Of a stretch of DNA of 64,000 nt, positions 47,628 to 61,122 are shown piece by piece. The translations under genes were made by a program, and so were the position numbers. Each line of letters begins with the position of its first letter. Position 1 is the first letter of the stretch. The notes below the pieces were generated by a model, which saw only the letters and a program-made list of their open reading frames with translations, made no database searches and was not told where the DNA came from. This DNA is from Agapanthus africanus (lineage: Eukaryota > Streptophyta > Magnoliopsida > Asparagales > Amaryllidaceae): positions 513,479,772 to 513,543,771 of the forward strand of contig JASDDO010000001.1 of the NCBI GenBank assembly GCA_030015575.1, in the 5' to 3' direction.

Positions 47628-50460
47628 ATCTCCCACTTGCACTAGGGCCATCTGATAGCAGTGGTTGCAGTATCTCATACTCAACCATCCCATAAAAGTC
47701 TCTCTCTGGGAACAGGCCTTTGTGAGTGGATCCGCTGTGTTGTCCTCTAAATCTACTCTCCTAACCTGGATCACCCTGGAGATCAACTATCTCCATGATC
47801 AGGCGATGCTGCCTTAGAATAAGTCTGGATCACTGATGGGACCGGCGTTCCTCGGCATGAGCCACAACTCCATTGTCTCACAATGGTAGGAACGTAGTTC
47901 ATCTCATGAACTAATATACACCCAAACATCCTCTTTGGTAGCATCTTAAGTAGCGATGTATCGTGCCTTTATCGTCTAGTATGTCACGGTATCTAGCTTG
48001 GAACTCTTCCAACATACCGTCCCTTTACTGAGGATAAAGACAATGCCTGCGACTGACATTCAGTCGTCTTTATCACCCTGGAACACTTCCAGTGATTCTC
48101 CCCAGGATCAATTGATACTATCTCACTACAACTAGTGAGAATCCAAACATCCAATTAGATCTATCTCATAGATCCAAAACCCGGGATTTAGGAGGCATCA
48201 CTCTGATCCTATATGGAGAATCATTGTGATAAACGGAGATTGATCGAGCGTAGCATAGGAAACTCCTTCCCTATCAAGAGTATGTCATCCACGTACTCTA
48301 CGAGGATCACCACCATACTCCCTACTACCTTTTTGTATATACAAGGTTCATCTACCATTTTGATGATGTCAAACTGTTTGACTAATCCATCAAAACAGAT
48401 GTTCCAACTCCGCGATGCCTGCTTTAATCCTATAAAGCATCTTGCACACGTTTCCGCTGCTCCTACTGTCTACGAAGCCCTCTGGCTGTGTACTTATAGA
48501 CGCACTCTTCTAAAACATCATTTAGAAAAGCAGTCATGACACCCAACCACCAGATATCGTAGTCATGGTATGTAGCCGTGACAAGTAGGATCTGGATGGA
48601 CTTAAGCATAGCTCCTTAGAAAAGGTTTCGTCATGATCCATACCTGGTCAATGATGCAAACCTTTAACAAGTCTAGCTTTGAAAGTCTCAACTTTTCCAT
48701 GTACACCAAGTAATCTTCTCAAGATATACTTGCTCCTGATGGGGATTTAACCCTTCAGATATAGCAACCAAAGTCCATACTTTGTTGGTGTATAAGGATT
48801 CCATCTCAGATCACTAAGCATCCAGCCATTCTTACAGAGTCTTACTCCTGATGGCCAGCTCGAAACTAGTTGGGTCATCATCTCATGATGTAATCCTCGC
48901 TCCTACTGTCATAGAGAAACCGAAGTATCTCTCAGGTGGGTGAGGAACCCTACTAGATCGGCGGAGAGGCTGAGGTTCGTTGGTAACTATCAAATCCTTT
49001 GGTTCTTTTAAATCATCAGCGGCAGTTTGTATAGCTGGAACCTTTCCAGTTCTACATTACTGACCTTGCCTCGAGCTTGTCCGGATTTTGCTTTTCAGAC
49101 ATAGGCCGGACAACCCCAAATCTTAACTAGCTTAAGACATGGGCTCTTCCCTTTCCATATCACATATGAAATGGTAGGCAACTAATTTGATTCGAACCCT
49201 ATTCAATAGGTATGCAGCTTCTCAAGTGCATATCTCCCAAAAAGGAAACAGGTAACTCAGTAGTACTCATCATAGAGCACACCTTATCATATAGGGTGTT
49301 ATTGCTCCGCCCCGATATACCATCGTGCTATGGTGTATACGGAGGAGTAATGCTGTGAGAGAATCTCATTCTCCTTTAGAATAATCCAGGATTTTCGTGC
49401 TCAAGTATTCTCCTCCTTGATCACATCAAAGGACATAATACTTATACCCGTATTTTGGTTCTCTACTTCTAACTTATATTCTGTGAATATCTCAAAAGGT
49501 TCGGACTTGTGTTTCAACAGGAACATAGGTCTGAAACTCGAGAGATTATCAGAGAACGTAATGAAGTATAAAGAACCAGTCTTGGCATGTGTAGACAGGA
49601 GACCTTACATACATCATCATGTATCAGTCCCAAGAGTTTACTAACTCTTTCTCTGTTTCCAGTAAACGGAGCTATGGTCATCTTATCTTTGTGACATGAA
49701 TGGTGAGTTTCACAAGATGTAAATTCAAACTGATTTAAATATGCATCTTTATGTAACTCTAGCCAGTCGAGTCGCATTGATCTGACCTAGTCTACAATGC
49801 CTCAAGAAGAATTCGTTCATTTCTGAACTCTTCCTCTTGTGTGTGATCCGTATACTAAGAACTGTAGTTTGATTTAGAACATTAATGTTTTTAGATAACG
49901 TGCCTGAACCGATCAACTTTTGATATAGGAAATGTTCAAAACATTATCCAACAATACAAAATTATATCCTTTCTTTGCTAATAAAGAGACTGATATGATT
50001 TTGTATATCAGGTTCGGTATCTAATAACATTCGTTCAGAATCAATGTATTGGTAATACAGAGTGACAGTGACCAACAGACTTGGCTGCAACTCTTGCCCC
50101 GTTTTCTGCCTCTTGAAACTTATCACCCATTCTCAGTTCTCTACCTTTCTGTAGCCCTATGTAACAGATTACATATCTGGGATCCTGATCTGGTATCTTA
50201 TACCCAGGACGTAAAGGACATTGAGAAACAGTTCTGTATAATGAACACACCCGAAGATGATGCATCAGCATGCACTCTCTTCGTTTGGGCGGCACGGGAA
50301 TTCTGGTAATCCCCAAATTCCTGCTCTGTCTTATAACAATTATAAGTTGGAGCGGGACCAACGTTCCCCAGCTCAGAATAACAAGCGGGTTCGGTCAATA
50401 ATCCGTATTATTATCTTGATTAAGGCGTGATATGGTCGCTACCTGGAGAGAGAGAGAAGA
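47628..50460 (-). mobile_element. Decayed pol of Copia C
   Basis: After the polypurine tract come worn RNase H and reverse transcriptase (47700-48560), linker and integrase end (48560-49300), integrase and pre-integrase (49350-49780, including a frame with SCETHHSCHKDKMTIAPFTG), and protease-region sequence (about 50040-50400, with LQKGREL). Pieces lie in different frames with many breaks. No gag is recognisable. Confidence 0.75.
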
Positions 50461-53400
50461 AAACACTCAGCGTGCGCTCTGTCAAGAATAGATTGGTTAT
50501 TATTTTATCTAATCAGGATGGCTCCCACTGCTTTTTATCAAATCTTCCTTCAAACCCTAAAAGGAAAGACTAGCCGGGATTAATTACACACTACAAGTTC
50601 ACCAATCTTTCAGCCAGGCCAGTGTCGGTACTTTGAGGGAGGTCCCCCGTGCTTTCGCACCCGTTTTCCCAGAGGCGTAACCCCGTTGACACCTTTCTAG
50701 ACACCTACTTGATCGGCTAATTGTAATGTATAAAACTCTCCCAGGAGTAACTCTTACTCGCAGCGGGTATCGGGATCCAACTATCTCATAGAAGGTATGC
50801 AATCTCATTGCAAATTTCAACACTTGAAATTCCCGATAATGTTTTACCCCTAGCAGCTATATGACCTTAACATAGTCAACAAATCATAAGTGCTAGTCAA
50901 GTTCAACCCGTCATTTCCCGATTGAATTAAACCCACCCGCACGACCCTTAACATATTCAACAAAGTCGCACGACTACCCTAATCCAATCACATCATATGC
51001 TTATGCAGATAAGCACTAATTAGCTACCGCACACTACGCCTTAACATAGTCAACAAACGTAGCACGAATACTAACTAGTACTTATCTGAAATGACGGAGG
51101 GCTACGACAGGTTTTTCTGAAAACCTATTGCGTAATGAACTTGATATCATTGTAGGATCGAATGATTTTAAAATGGAATGCTTTTGAGGCTTTTCTAGTT
51201 TTGCTAAAGGAGTCACTCCCGGTGAAGGGATCGTCGGTCCTTTCCTCGTCGAATGAGGTGCTGGATATATCATATATATCACTATGCAAAGCAAAAACAG
51301 TTAAAAGCAATCAAAAAGACAAACCGAGTGTGTAGCATCTGCCAGTTATTGCTAAAGGAGTCACTCCCGGTGAAGGGATCTCGGTCCTTTTCTCATCGAA
51401 TAAGGTGCAGGATATATCACATATACCGCTATGCAAAGCAAAAAACTGTAGCTACCTGTTTTATTTTGAAATTCGATTCTACAACATCTTAGGTTTCTTT
51501 TTATTTCATTAATCACATTAATGAAGTCCCATCATTTAAGTACCTAAACATCACAGATAAATACGACGTACACTTATGCCATCCGCATTCGCCTCGATGT
51601 CCCCTCGTGCACCGTTAGGTTAGGTAACTAACGGCAGAGCAGGGCAGGGCTAGCGCGGGTGTAAAACATAAGCAACGCCTATATAATATATCATATATAC
51701 TATATACTGTATCTATCACAGAACATCACATGATCACATCACAGATATCGCAGCAGAAGAATTATATGAAATATTGGATATACTAGGACGTCCGTGTTTT
51801 CAATACGAGCCAGTATAAAACACGGATTCCACGGTCGTGATGAATAGCCAAACCCACACCCCTAGACCCCTACGAGAGCGGCAAGCAACCCTACCAATTC
51901 TAGAGTTAGGAGACCCGGACTCGACTCCTCGAGTTGGTCTCCTACTGGACTCCAGAACCCGGTTACTTGTGCTCCCCTCCTTGGGTCTATCCTAGTGCAG
52001 AAAAGTAAATAATATACAAAGGGTGACAACTTCCGCAACCTGGAAGCGCCCCAATAAAAGAATATTACATACAAGTTTTTACATGAATGAAAATGAAAAA
52101 CACTCATCTCACATAAAAACCCCCCGGCTATTCAAACACGACGATCCAATATAACATATCCAGCAACACATAACATCACATGTCATCAACGTAAGTAAAT
52201 ATGTCCATCCCAATTGTCGTTGACATATAGCAACGAAACCGGCGATATCACATATTACACTTACGGTCACAGAAAAGAAAGTGTAAAACTACAACAGTTG
52301 GAATCCGCAACCACCTCAGACATCGCATGCCTGACCAAATGAATTACTTAGACATCGCATGCCTAACAATTATAAACCCCGCATTTTAGTCTCAAAATCG
52401 AAAACTCTTTTCAATATCAAGTCGGGCAATTCAACAAGATTCCTGACATCCTGATCGAATACTCGTCGCAAACTTTAGTAGGCGGCCGCACCCCCGATAC
52501 CGTCGACGAAGTGCACCAAGGCGGAACACCGCTACCGCGAGCACCCGAACGGATGCTTTTGGCGACGGGGTTCTCCTACAGTCACTTGGTCGGGGCTATG
52601 GAGTGAGGCTGTCTATTAAGTTTACCCGGCGAGTATCCGCGTACGCTACGTGATTGCGACGGACTTTTGATCACATCAAAATTCCGTGGCAACCGATCAA
52701 GTGAGACTAAATTGCTATGTTTATAACATTCATTCAGTTATCTCATAACTTCTTGTGAATTCCAATTATTGTATCCCATTCCGGATAATTAGAAAATGTT
52801 AAACTTTCCGATTGAACATTCGAACACCCAAGTTTTCCCGATACAGCTCAACACATGAAATAAGTCTAACAACATTCCGTTCGTGCCTCAGTACCAACGG
52901 TCCAGCCGTAGAAGGGTCAAGGCAACGCCTCACATGTGGCACGCCGTACTGCCCCAAACCCGAAGGTTCAAAGGGCAGTTCAAGACGGTCACATAATCGA
53001 GTTAAGGTTTGTTGTCTTCTAGAGGGTCCATCGCGTTACTTGCACTACTTAGAACGTCGTTAAACTTCGGAAAGATCCAACACTTGGAAATTTCCCGACA
53101 GGGGAAAAGTTGGGTATTTATATCCGGTCGAACTTTTTAACATATTCTAAAATTTATCCGGAAAGCCAAAAAGACAAAATTTGATACCCCGATCGAAACA
53201 CCGAATCCCCAAAACAACTCCAGAAAATTCAACTCTTGAATAAAATTTAAAAATACCCAGAGAACTCAGCACTGAAAACAATGAATTACTGTGCAACTTT
53301 TAAAGGCTGACGTCATCAATATGCCGCTGAACCGCCGCCTAATGCATGTTTCTGCCGCGGTTCCGCGCCATATTACACTGTTCATGACCCCAATTTTGCG

Positions 53401-53556
53401 CCGTAATTCTTATATTTTCCTGCTGGGTTTTCTGCATATTTTTAATTTGGAAAAATCCCCGTTTTTAGAAAAAGTACAGAGAGCAAGTTTGTGATCGGGT
53501 TTCGGGTTCGTTCGGACTTCAAATTCTGTCCGGACTTCGCCTAAGGCTCTAACCTG
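50461..53556 (-). other. Leader of Copia C with twin conserved block
   Basis: About 3 kb without a credible frame between the primer site and the protease region, where gag would be expected. TCACTCCCGGTGAAGGGA occurs at 51213 and 51361, 148 bp apart. The lower part (51840-53550) aligns in pieces with the leader of D (57860-58990). Confidence 0.65.
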
Positions 53557-53568
53557 GCTCTGATACCA
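53557..53568 (-). other. Primer-binding site of Copia C
   Basis: On the minus strand TGGTATCAGAGC lies one base from the 5' LTR; it is complementary to initiator tRNA-Met. Confidence 0.93.
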
Positions 53569-53569
53569 C

Positions 53570-55798
53570 TGTAGGGTTCCTAGGCACCCTAATGAGGTCT
53601 CACAAGGCATCGATCATGCCAAATTAAAATTTTAACGGTGCCGAGAAACCCGACTACGGATCGTTTGCTAGAAAACTAGGCGAAAAAGCTAACTAGTTAA
53701 CAATTAACTAAGAGATACGGAAATACAACCTTTGTAGATCCGGTGCTCCACCTCTACGACTCCGCAACGAGGTCCTCTCCGCTGTCCAAATCAAATCCGG
53801 GCTCTAGCGTCGGATTCGTCGGAGAATGGGCAAGCTAGGTCGTCGATGTCCATGCCGAAGATGATCTACGTCGAAGCATCGCAAGATCAAGCTCTCACTT
53901 CACCAAGTCATGAAACTTGTGAAGAAAACACACTCTACTACTTGGCAAGAGGTAGAGTATGAAGAAATAGGAAGTGGGTAGACTTTAGAATTGGATTTCT
54001 CACTCATTTCATCAAGTTGCCATTGATGGTCAAGCTTTTCTTCAAAGAAGAAATGAAGAAGAAGAAGAGCAAGAAGAAGATAAGTATTATGATAAGAATT
54101 AATTTAATTAGAAAAGAAACTCATTCTTATCATAACATGACCATGGTTAGTTGTAGAGAGTGAACTAGGGTTAGTGGCGTGGTTAGGGTTAAGCATGAGA
54201 CAAAATGGTTAACTAAGTCAAAACTTCATGAAGATTCATGAACAAAAAAAAATAGCAACCATTTTCCCTTTTTGCTTTTAATTTTCTTTTCCAAATGAAT
54301 AACTAATAAATAAATAAATGAAAAAGAAAACATAACCCTAACCATTCACAACCATAGTTTAATCTTTACACTTAACCAATTTAGCATGCATCATCAAACA
54401 TGATACAATCATGTGTACAAAATCATATCGCATATATAATGCGCACACTCGAGTGAGAAAATCCATTTTAAAGTGAACCGATACTAGTTAATGCAAAGTA
54501 ATATATCAAATATACAATTATGCATTAAATCATTAAATCAACGCTTGATTTAACGATCCGGTCATGACGCACATAACCGATTGGTACCATTAGTAACATC
54601 TTATCGAATAAACACTTGATCCGATAACCCGGCTATATCGCATATAACCGATCAATGTCACATCGCGAGAATCGAATACAGTATCACATACCGTATTATT
54701 CTCGGTCCCGCACATATCTCATATGCGCTCCTATTTTGTTTCGCTTGAGCCAGGAAACCTCTGTGTAGGACTCTAAAGACTCGTCAATACACCGGCAGCA
54801 GATGATGATCATATCAAACACCCACAAGCCGCAAGCGGTCTGCTAAACGTAACGGCCACCCGGGTATTGAGCGATCTGAAGATCGACGAGCAAGCCCGCT
54901 CACACTCCAGTGAATCCGACCAGTAACACTACCGTACAGTCCGGTCTGATCGTCTGATATGTCGCATATCTTGCCTAGGGGTGGTAAACGTCAGACCCCA
55001 ATAGCTCGATAAGTCGTGTCGATATGAGGCTCATAACGGGTCGAGAAACTACTGGTAACACTTACCAGCAATTCTCTGATCAGCCCTGGCCAGGGACTTC
55101 CTGTTATAGCCAATCGAACACAGCGCAACATCAACCCCCTATACCGGGAGAGACGAATCCCCTCCTATCGCTCATTGCCTCCATGTGACTCGGGACTGTA
55201 CCCAAAAACCACCGTTTTGCACGCCCTCTTGGACGTGGTAAGATGGAAATCAAAGCACAGTGGGAACCACACAAGACTCTATGACGATCTCGGGTCAACA
55301 GACTACTCTGTACCAGTGTCACCAGAGAACTGCCATCTGACGTGAGGTATAATACCATCTGGGAGTTCTCGGCGAGTCCGTCCAGTGTACCCAGTCTCTA
55401 CTGAGCACCCGTATATCATCTCTGATGTCAAACACCAATGGATATGGGATCATCCATCGCCCATCTGTATGGGTCGAGAAGGTATACGCTAGTCTACTCT
55501 GGTATATCGATGCCCCGTCTCGATACACCCACGACTAGGGACTTTGAAGGATGTATTTCTGGACTACCATGTCCCCACTAGTATGATCCGCATCATAGTC
55601 CAGGTAGTCAAGCACACATCCTAAGGGCTTTACCAACATATAACAGAGAGACAATCAGTATACACGTTAAGGTAAAGTTCAACCAGATAGCATACTATCA
55701 TGTCGAGCAAGAAAGTCCTCCCTATATATGTCCCAGCATCCACTACAATATACATCCAATGTACAGTAATGGCCTCTAGGGCATACATATAACTAACA
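53570..55798 (-). repeat. 5' LTR of Copia C
   Basis: The 2,229-bp LTR is nearly identical to 45400-47627. On the minus strand it begins TGTTAGTTATATGTATGCCC and ends GGAACCCTACA. Confidence 0.93.
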
Positions 55799-55803
55799 GC
55801 ATT

Positions 55804-58800
55804 GATATGACCTAGTCTACAATGCCACAAGAAGGATTCGTTCATTTCTGAACTGCTCATCTTGTCTGTGTTCTATATACTTTGAACTGTGGTTTGATTT
55901 AGAACTTATATAGTATTACATAACGTGCCTGATTAAATCAACTTTTGATTAAGGAAAATGTTCACAACATTATCCGCCAATACAGAATTATACCCTTCTT
56001 TAAGTTAATAAATAAATTGATGTAATGTTGTATATCAGGTTCGGTATATAATAACATTAGTTCAGAATCAATGTATTTGGTAATACAAGGTGATATCTGC
56101 CAATTGATTTGGCTGCAACACTTGCACCATTCTCTAACACTTAGAGATATATCACCATTTTCCTGTTCTCTACCTTTCTGTAGCCCATGTAACATATTAC
56201 ATATGCAGGATCCTAATCTGGTATAAAATACCCAGGACGTAGAGTGTAATGAGAAACAGTTCTCTGTAACTAACATACCCGAAGAAGATGCATCAACATG
56301 CTTATTCTTCGTCTGGGTGGCGTGGTAATCCGGATATTCCCCTATTTCCTGCTCGGACTTATAACACTTATAAGTTGGAGCGGAACCAACGTTCCCCTGC
56401 TCAGTATAACAAGCAGGTTCGGTCAATACATCCATATTATTACCTTGATTAAGGCGTGTCATTGGTCGCTACTAGGAGAGAGAGAAGGATAATCACTTTG
56501 CGTGTGCTCTTTGCAAGATTAGATTGGTTATTTATCTTATCTAATCAGGATGGCTTCCTCTGTTTTTATCAAATCTTCCTTCAAACCCTAAAAGGTAAGA
56601 CTAGCCGGGATTAATTACACCTTACAAGTTCGCCAATCATTTAGTAAGGCCAGTGCCGGTACTTTGAGGGAGGTTTCCCGTGCTTTCGCACGGACCTAAT
56701 TAAAATAAACCTCGTTTTCACAGGGGCGTGGCCCTGTTAACACCTTTCTAGACACTTACTTGATTGACTAATTATGATGTGTAAAATTCTCCCAGGAGTA
56801 ACTCTTACTCGCAATGGGAATCGAGATCCAACTATGTGATAGAAGATATGCAATCTCACTGAAAATTTCAACACTTGAAATTCCCAATATAATATTTTGC
56901 CCCTAGCAACTTATAACCTTAACATAGTCAACAAATCATAAGCGCTAGCCAAGTTCAACCCATCATTTCCTCATTGAATTAAACCCACCCGTACGACCCT
57001 AAACATAGTCAACAAAGCTGCACGACTATCCTAATCCAATCACATCTCATGCTTTACCAGATAAGCACTAATTAGCTACCGCATACTACGCCTTAACATA
57101 GTCAACAAACGTAGCACGAATACTAAGTAGTACCTATCTGAAATGACTGAGGGCTACGACTGGTTTTTAAGAAAACCTTTTGCGTAATGAACTTGATATC
57201 GATGCAGAATCGGGTGATTTTGAAAAGGAGTGTTTTTTAGGCTTTTACTAGTTCCGTAAAAGAGGTCACTCCAGGTGAAGGGATCTCGGCTCTTTCCTCA
57301 TCGAATGAGGTGTTGGATATTCTACAATGAACACCGCTATGCAATGCAAGAACTAAAAAGGCAATAAAAAAAAACCCCAGTGGGTTGTAGCATCTGCTAG
57401 TTTCGCTAAAGAGGCCACTCCCGGTGAAGGGATTTCAGCTTTTTCCTTATCGAATAAGGTGCTGGATATTCTACAAGGAATACCGCTATGCAAAGCAAAA
57501 ACTAGAGCTACCATTTTTGAAAATTTGATTCTACAACATCATTTTGGTTTCTTTTCTTTCATTAATCTCATTAATGAAGTCCCATCAATTAAGCTTCCTA
57601 AGCATCACAGAAGAAACGAAAATACAACGTACGCTTATGCTATCCTCATTCGCCATAGTATCCCGTTATGCACCGTTAGGTTACTTAACTAACGGCATAA
57701 TGGGGCGGGACTAGCGCGGGTGCAAAACATAAGCAACGTTTATTATATATCATATATACAATAATAAAGTATTTGTCTCACGCATATAAAGTGATCACAT
57801 CTCAGAATATCAGCAGCAGAAGATAACATATGAAATATTGGATATACTAGGAATTCCGTGTTTTAAGTTAAGCCAGTATAAAACACGGATTCCACGGTCG
57901 TGATGAATAGCCAAACCCACATCCCTAGACCCCTACGAGAGCGGCAAGCAACTCTACCAATTCTAGAGTTAGGAGACTAGGACTCGACTCCTCGAGATGG
58001 TTTCCCACTGGATCCTTGAACCCGGTTACTTGTGCCCCCCTCCTTGGGTCTATCCTAATGCAGAAAAGTAAATAATATACAACAATGGTGACATCATCCT
58101 TAACCTGGAAGTTCCCCAATAAAAGAATATTACATATAATGAATTTTACATGAATGAAAATAAAAACTCTCATCTCACATAAAACCCCTGGCTATTCAAA
58201 ACACGACGATCCAATATAACATATCCAAGCAACATATAACATCACATGTCATCAAATAGCTAGACGATATTAAACATTTCGATCGAATTAACAAACACCC
58301 AAAATTTCCCAAAAAGCTCAACACTTGAGCGCGGTTTAAAAATACTCATAACATGCCATAGTACCTATGGACCAACTATAGAAGGGACAACCCTTGCCAT
58401 GGTGTCGTGGAACTACCGCAAACCCGAGGGTTTGGCGACGGTTCTTACGGTCATAGAATCAGGTTAGGGTTTCGTTTTTCTAAAGGATCCATCAAATCAC
58501 TTGCATGATATTTGAATGTTCTTTAACTTGGAAAAAATCCAACTCTTGGAAAATTTTCCGACAAGGGTTAAAGTGGGTATTTGATATCCGTTCAAACTTT
58601 TTAACAACATCTAAATAACCGGAAATATAGTTAGAATTACGACTACGAAACACTCTGAGTTGCCTTTATAGAAAATTAACATCTCATGAAATTTTAGCAA
58701 AAACAAACAACACCTGAAACACCAAAACCCAGAGACCAGAACACCAAAAAAATACGAACTCCAGAACTGTTCATTGGGCCGGCTTGCTCGGTTTTAAGGG

Positions 58801-59001
58801 CTATGTGCTCGGCCAAAAGTGTTCGTATTTCTCCAGTGTTCATGTTACATCTCATATAACAATCTGCAGTTGTTTAAAAAAAATTTCGACGACTTTAAAA
58901 ATCGACAGAAACTGTGTTTTCGTGTTTCAAGTTTCGGAGCAGTTTCAGTTTCGAAATCTAACAAACATTGCCTAAATACTTTAGCTTGGCTCCGATACCA
59001 C
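55804..59001 (-). mobile_element. Copia D, 5' interior: leader, protease region, pre-integrase
   Basis: Minus strand. The primer site is at 58989-59000 (TGGTATCGGAGC, close to initiator tRNA-Met). A leader follows with the twin block TCACTCC-GGTGAAGGGA at 57266 and about 57415. A frame at 56462-55962 resembles the Copia protease/pre-integrase region (SSSGMLVTENCF, GSCICNMLHGLQKGRE). A last piece, 55860-55804, ends in LWHCRLGHIN, where element C inserted. The expected gag is not recognisable. The element is broken. Confidence 0.82.
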
Positions 59002-61122
59002 TGTAAGGTTCCCTAGCACGACAGCAAGGTTTCGGGAGGTATCGTCCATGCCATTTTCAAAAAATTGTCATGCTAAACAACCCTAATCCTAGAATCTTTA
59101 ACTAGAGATTTAGACAAAACCAAATGTAAACTACTTTACATCTAGAGAACAAGAATACAACCTTTGTAGAAGGTCCTTCTCTTCACTTGCTCCGTGTAGT
59201 AGTCCCGCGACTCCACTAAGCTTCTCTTGAGACTTTGAATGAGCTTCTTCCGATGATCTTCGTGCCGAAGATGATCCACGCGAAGTCCCTCCAACTCAAG
59301 CTTCCTTTACACTAAACTCTTTAGCATATGAAAGACGCTACACTTGATCGCTAGTCAAGTGTAGGATGGTGAAGTAGGGGATGTAATGAGCTCACAAGTT
59401 AGTGTTCAAGCTTCATGATTCACATCACATGTGAGGGTTGAAGCTTGAGCCATGACTAGAGGAGGAAGAAGAAGCTAGAGAGCAACCATAGGAGCAACTC
59501 AAGAATTTGGCTAAGTGTTGAGAATGAGCTAGAATGAATGGCAACTCTTGACCCCTCACTCATTCAAGCATGGAATTATGCAATATAAAATTGCAACCAT
59601 GCTTGAATAGTGAGTCAAGAAGAATAAACTAAAGAAAATCCTATGCTTGCAACCATGCTTCATTTTCCACCTCATTTCTAATTTCAAAAAAATAGAAATA
59701 TAAATGCCATGCTTCATTATTATATATATATATATCATATATATTAATATATATATATAATAAAGAATAATTAGTGAGCTATTGATATTAGTTAAGATAT
59801 AATTATATCACATATAATTTATATCACATTATTAAATCAACACTTGATCTAATAATCCGGTTATATCATATATGACCGACTAATATCATTTATCTGTATA
59901 TACATTATCGAATCAACACTTGATTCGATAAACTGGTTATATCACATATAACCGAACCGATAACAGATGACTGCCAGATTACAATACGGTATCATATACT
60001 CGTATTTAATCAGGTCCACACACATATCAGATATGTGTCCTACTTCGTTTCTCTTGAACCAGGGAACTTCTGTGTGGGACTCTAAAGACTTGTCAATACG
60101 CTACCAGTAGGTGATGATCACATCAGTCACCTACAAGCCGTCAGCGGTACTAGCTGGACGTAACGGCTACCCAGGTATTGAGCGATATGAAGATCAACAA
60201 GCAAGTCTGTCCATAGTCTCCATGAAGCCTATCAGTAACACTACCGTACAGTCTGGTCTCTTCATCTGATATGTCGCATATCATGTCTAGGGATGGAAAT
60301 CCTCAGACCTTAGTAATGTGATAAGTCATGCCGATATCTGGCCTATAACGGTTCGAGAAACTACTGATAACACTTATCAGTAAATCTCGGCAGCAGCCCT
60401 GGCCAGGGACTTCCGGTTATAGCCAATCGAGCATAACGCAACATCAACCCCTAATAACGGGAGAGACGAAACCCCTCCTATCGCTCATTGCCTCCATGTG
60501 ACTCGGGACTGTACCCAAAATCCACCTGTTTGCACAACTCCTCTTGAGCGTGGTAGGGAGGAAATCAAAGCACAATGAGAGCCACACAAGACTTTATGAC
60601 GATCTCGGGTTTACAGAATAACCTGTACCAGTGTCACCAGAGGACTACTATCTGACGATAAGTATACTACCACATAGGAGTCCTCGGCGAGTCCTGTTCA
60701 GTGTACCCAGTCTCCACTGAGCACCCGTATACCATCTTTGATGTCAAACACCAATGGATGTGGGATCATCCATCGCCCATCATATGGGTCAAGAAGCGTA
60801 TACGCTAGTCTACTCTGTAATATCGATGCTCTGTCACGATATTCCTTCGACTAGGAACAATTAAAGGATGTACTTATGAACTACCCTGGCCCCACTAGTA
60901 TGATCTCCATCATAATCCTGGTAGTCAAGTGCATATCCTAAGGTCTTTATCAACAAGTGAGAGCAAGACAGTATAAATACCAGTCTACATGTTAAGATAA
61001 AGGTAACCAGATAGCATACTATCAAGTTGAGCAAGAAAGTCCTCTCTATATATGTGCAAGCATCCACTATAATATACATCATATGTACAATAATGGCATC
61101 TAGGGCATACATATAACTAACA
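59002..61122 (-). repeat. 5' LTR of Copia D
   Basis: The 2,121-bp LTR starts (minus) TGTTAGTTATATGTATGCCC at 61122 and ends at 59002. It is related to but clearly older than the LTRs of C. It carries a TTAAATCAA-type hairpin at 59832-59852. It lies directly against the frame at 61123, so D probably cut that gene. Confidence 0.88.
59716..59762. repeat. (TA)n microsatellite in LTR D
   Basis: Two runs of TA repeats are separated by a short break. Confidence 0.85.

Larger units (their letters stand above)
45400..55798 (-). mobile_element. Young Copia element C (Angela/Tork-like), inserted in Copia D
   Basis: Whole in structure: 5' LTR 53570-55798, PBS 53557-53568, interior, polypurine tract near 47628-47643 and 3' LTR 45400-47627, all on the minus strand. 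The target duplication GCATT is perfect (45395-45399 and 55799-55803). By eye the LTRs differ at about 15 sites in 2,228 bp (about 0.7 %, near 0.3 My at an assumed 1.3e-8 rate). The interior is much more worn than the LTRs suggest, with many breaks and no gag, so it probably moved as a non-autonomous copy using proteins from elsewhere. The target is the pre-integrase part of D, a relative. Confidence 0.93.
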
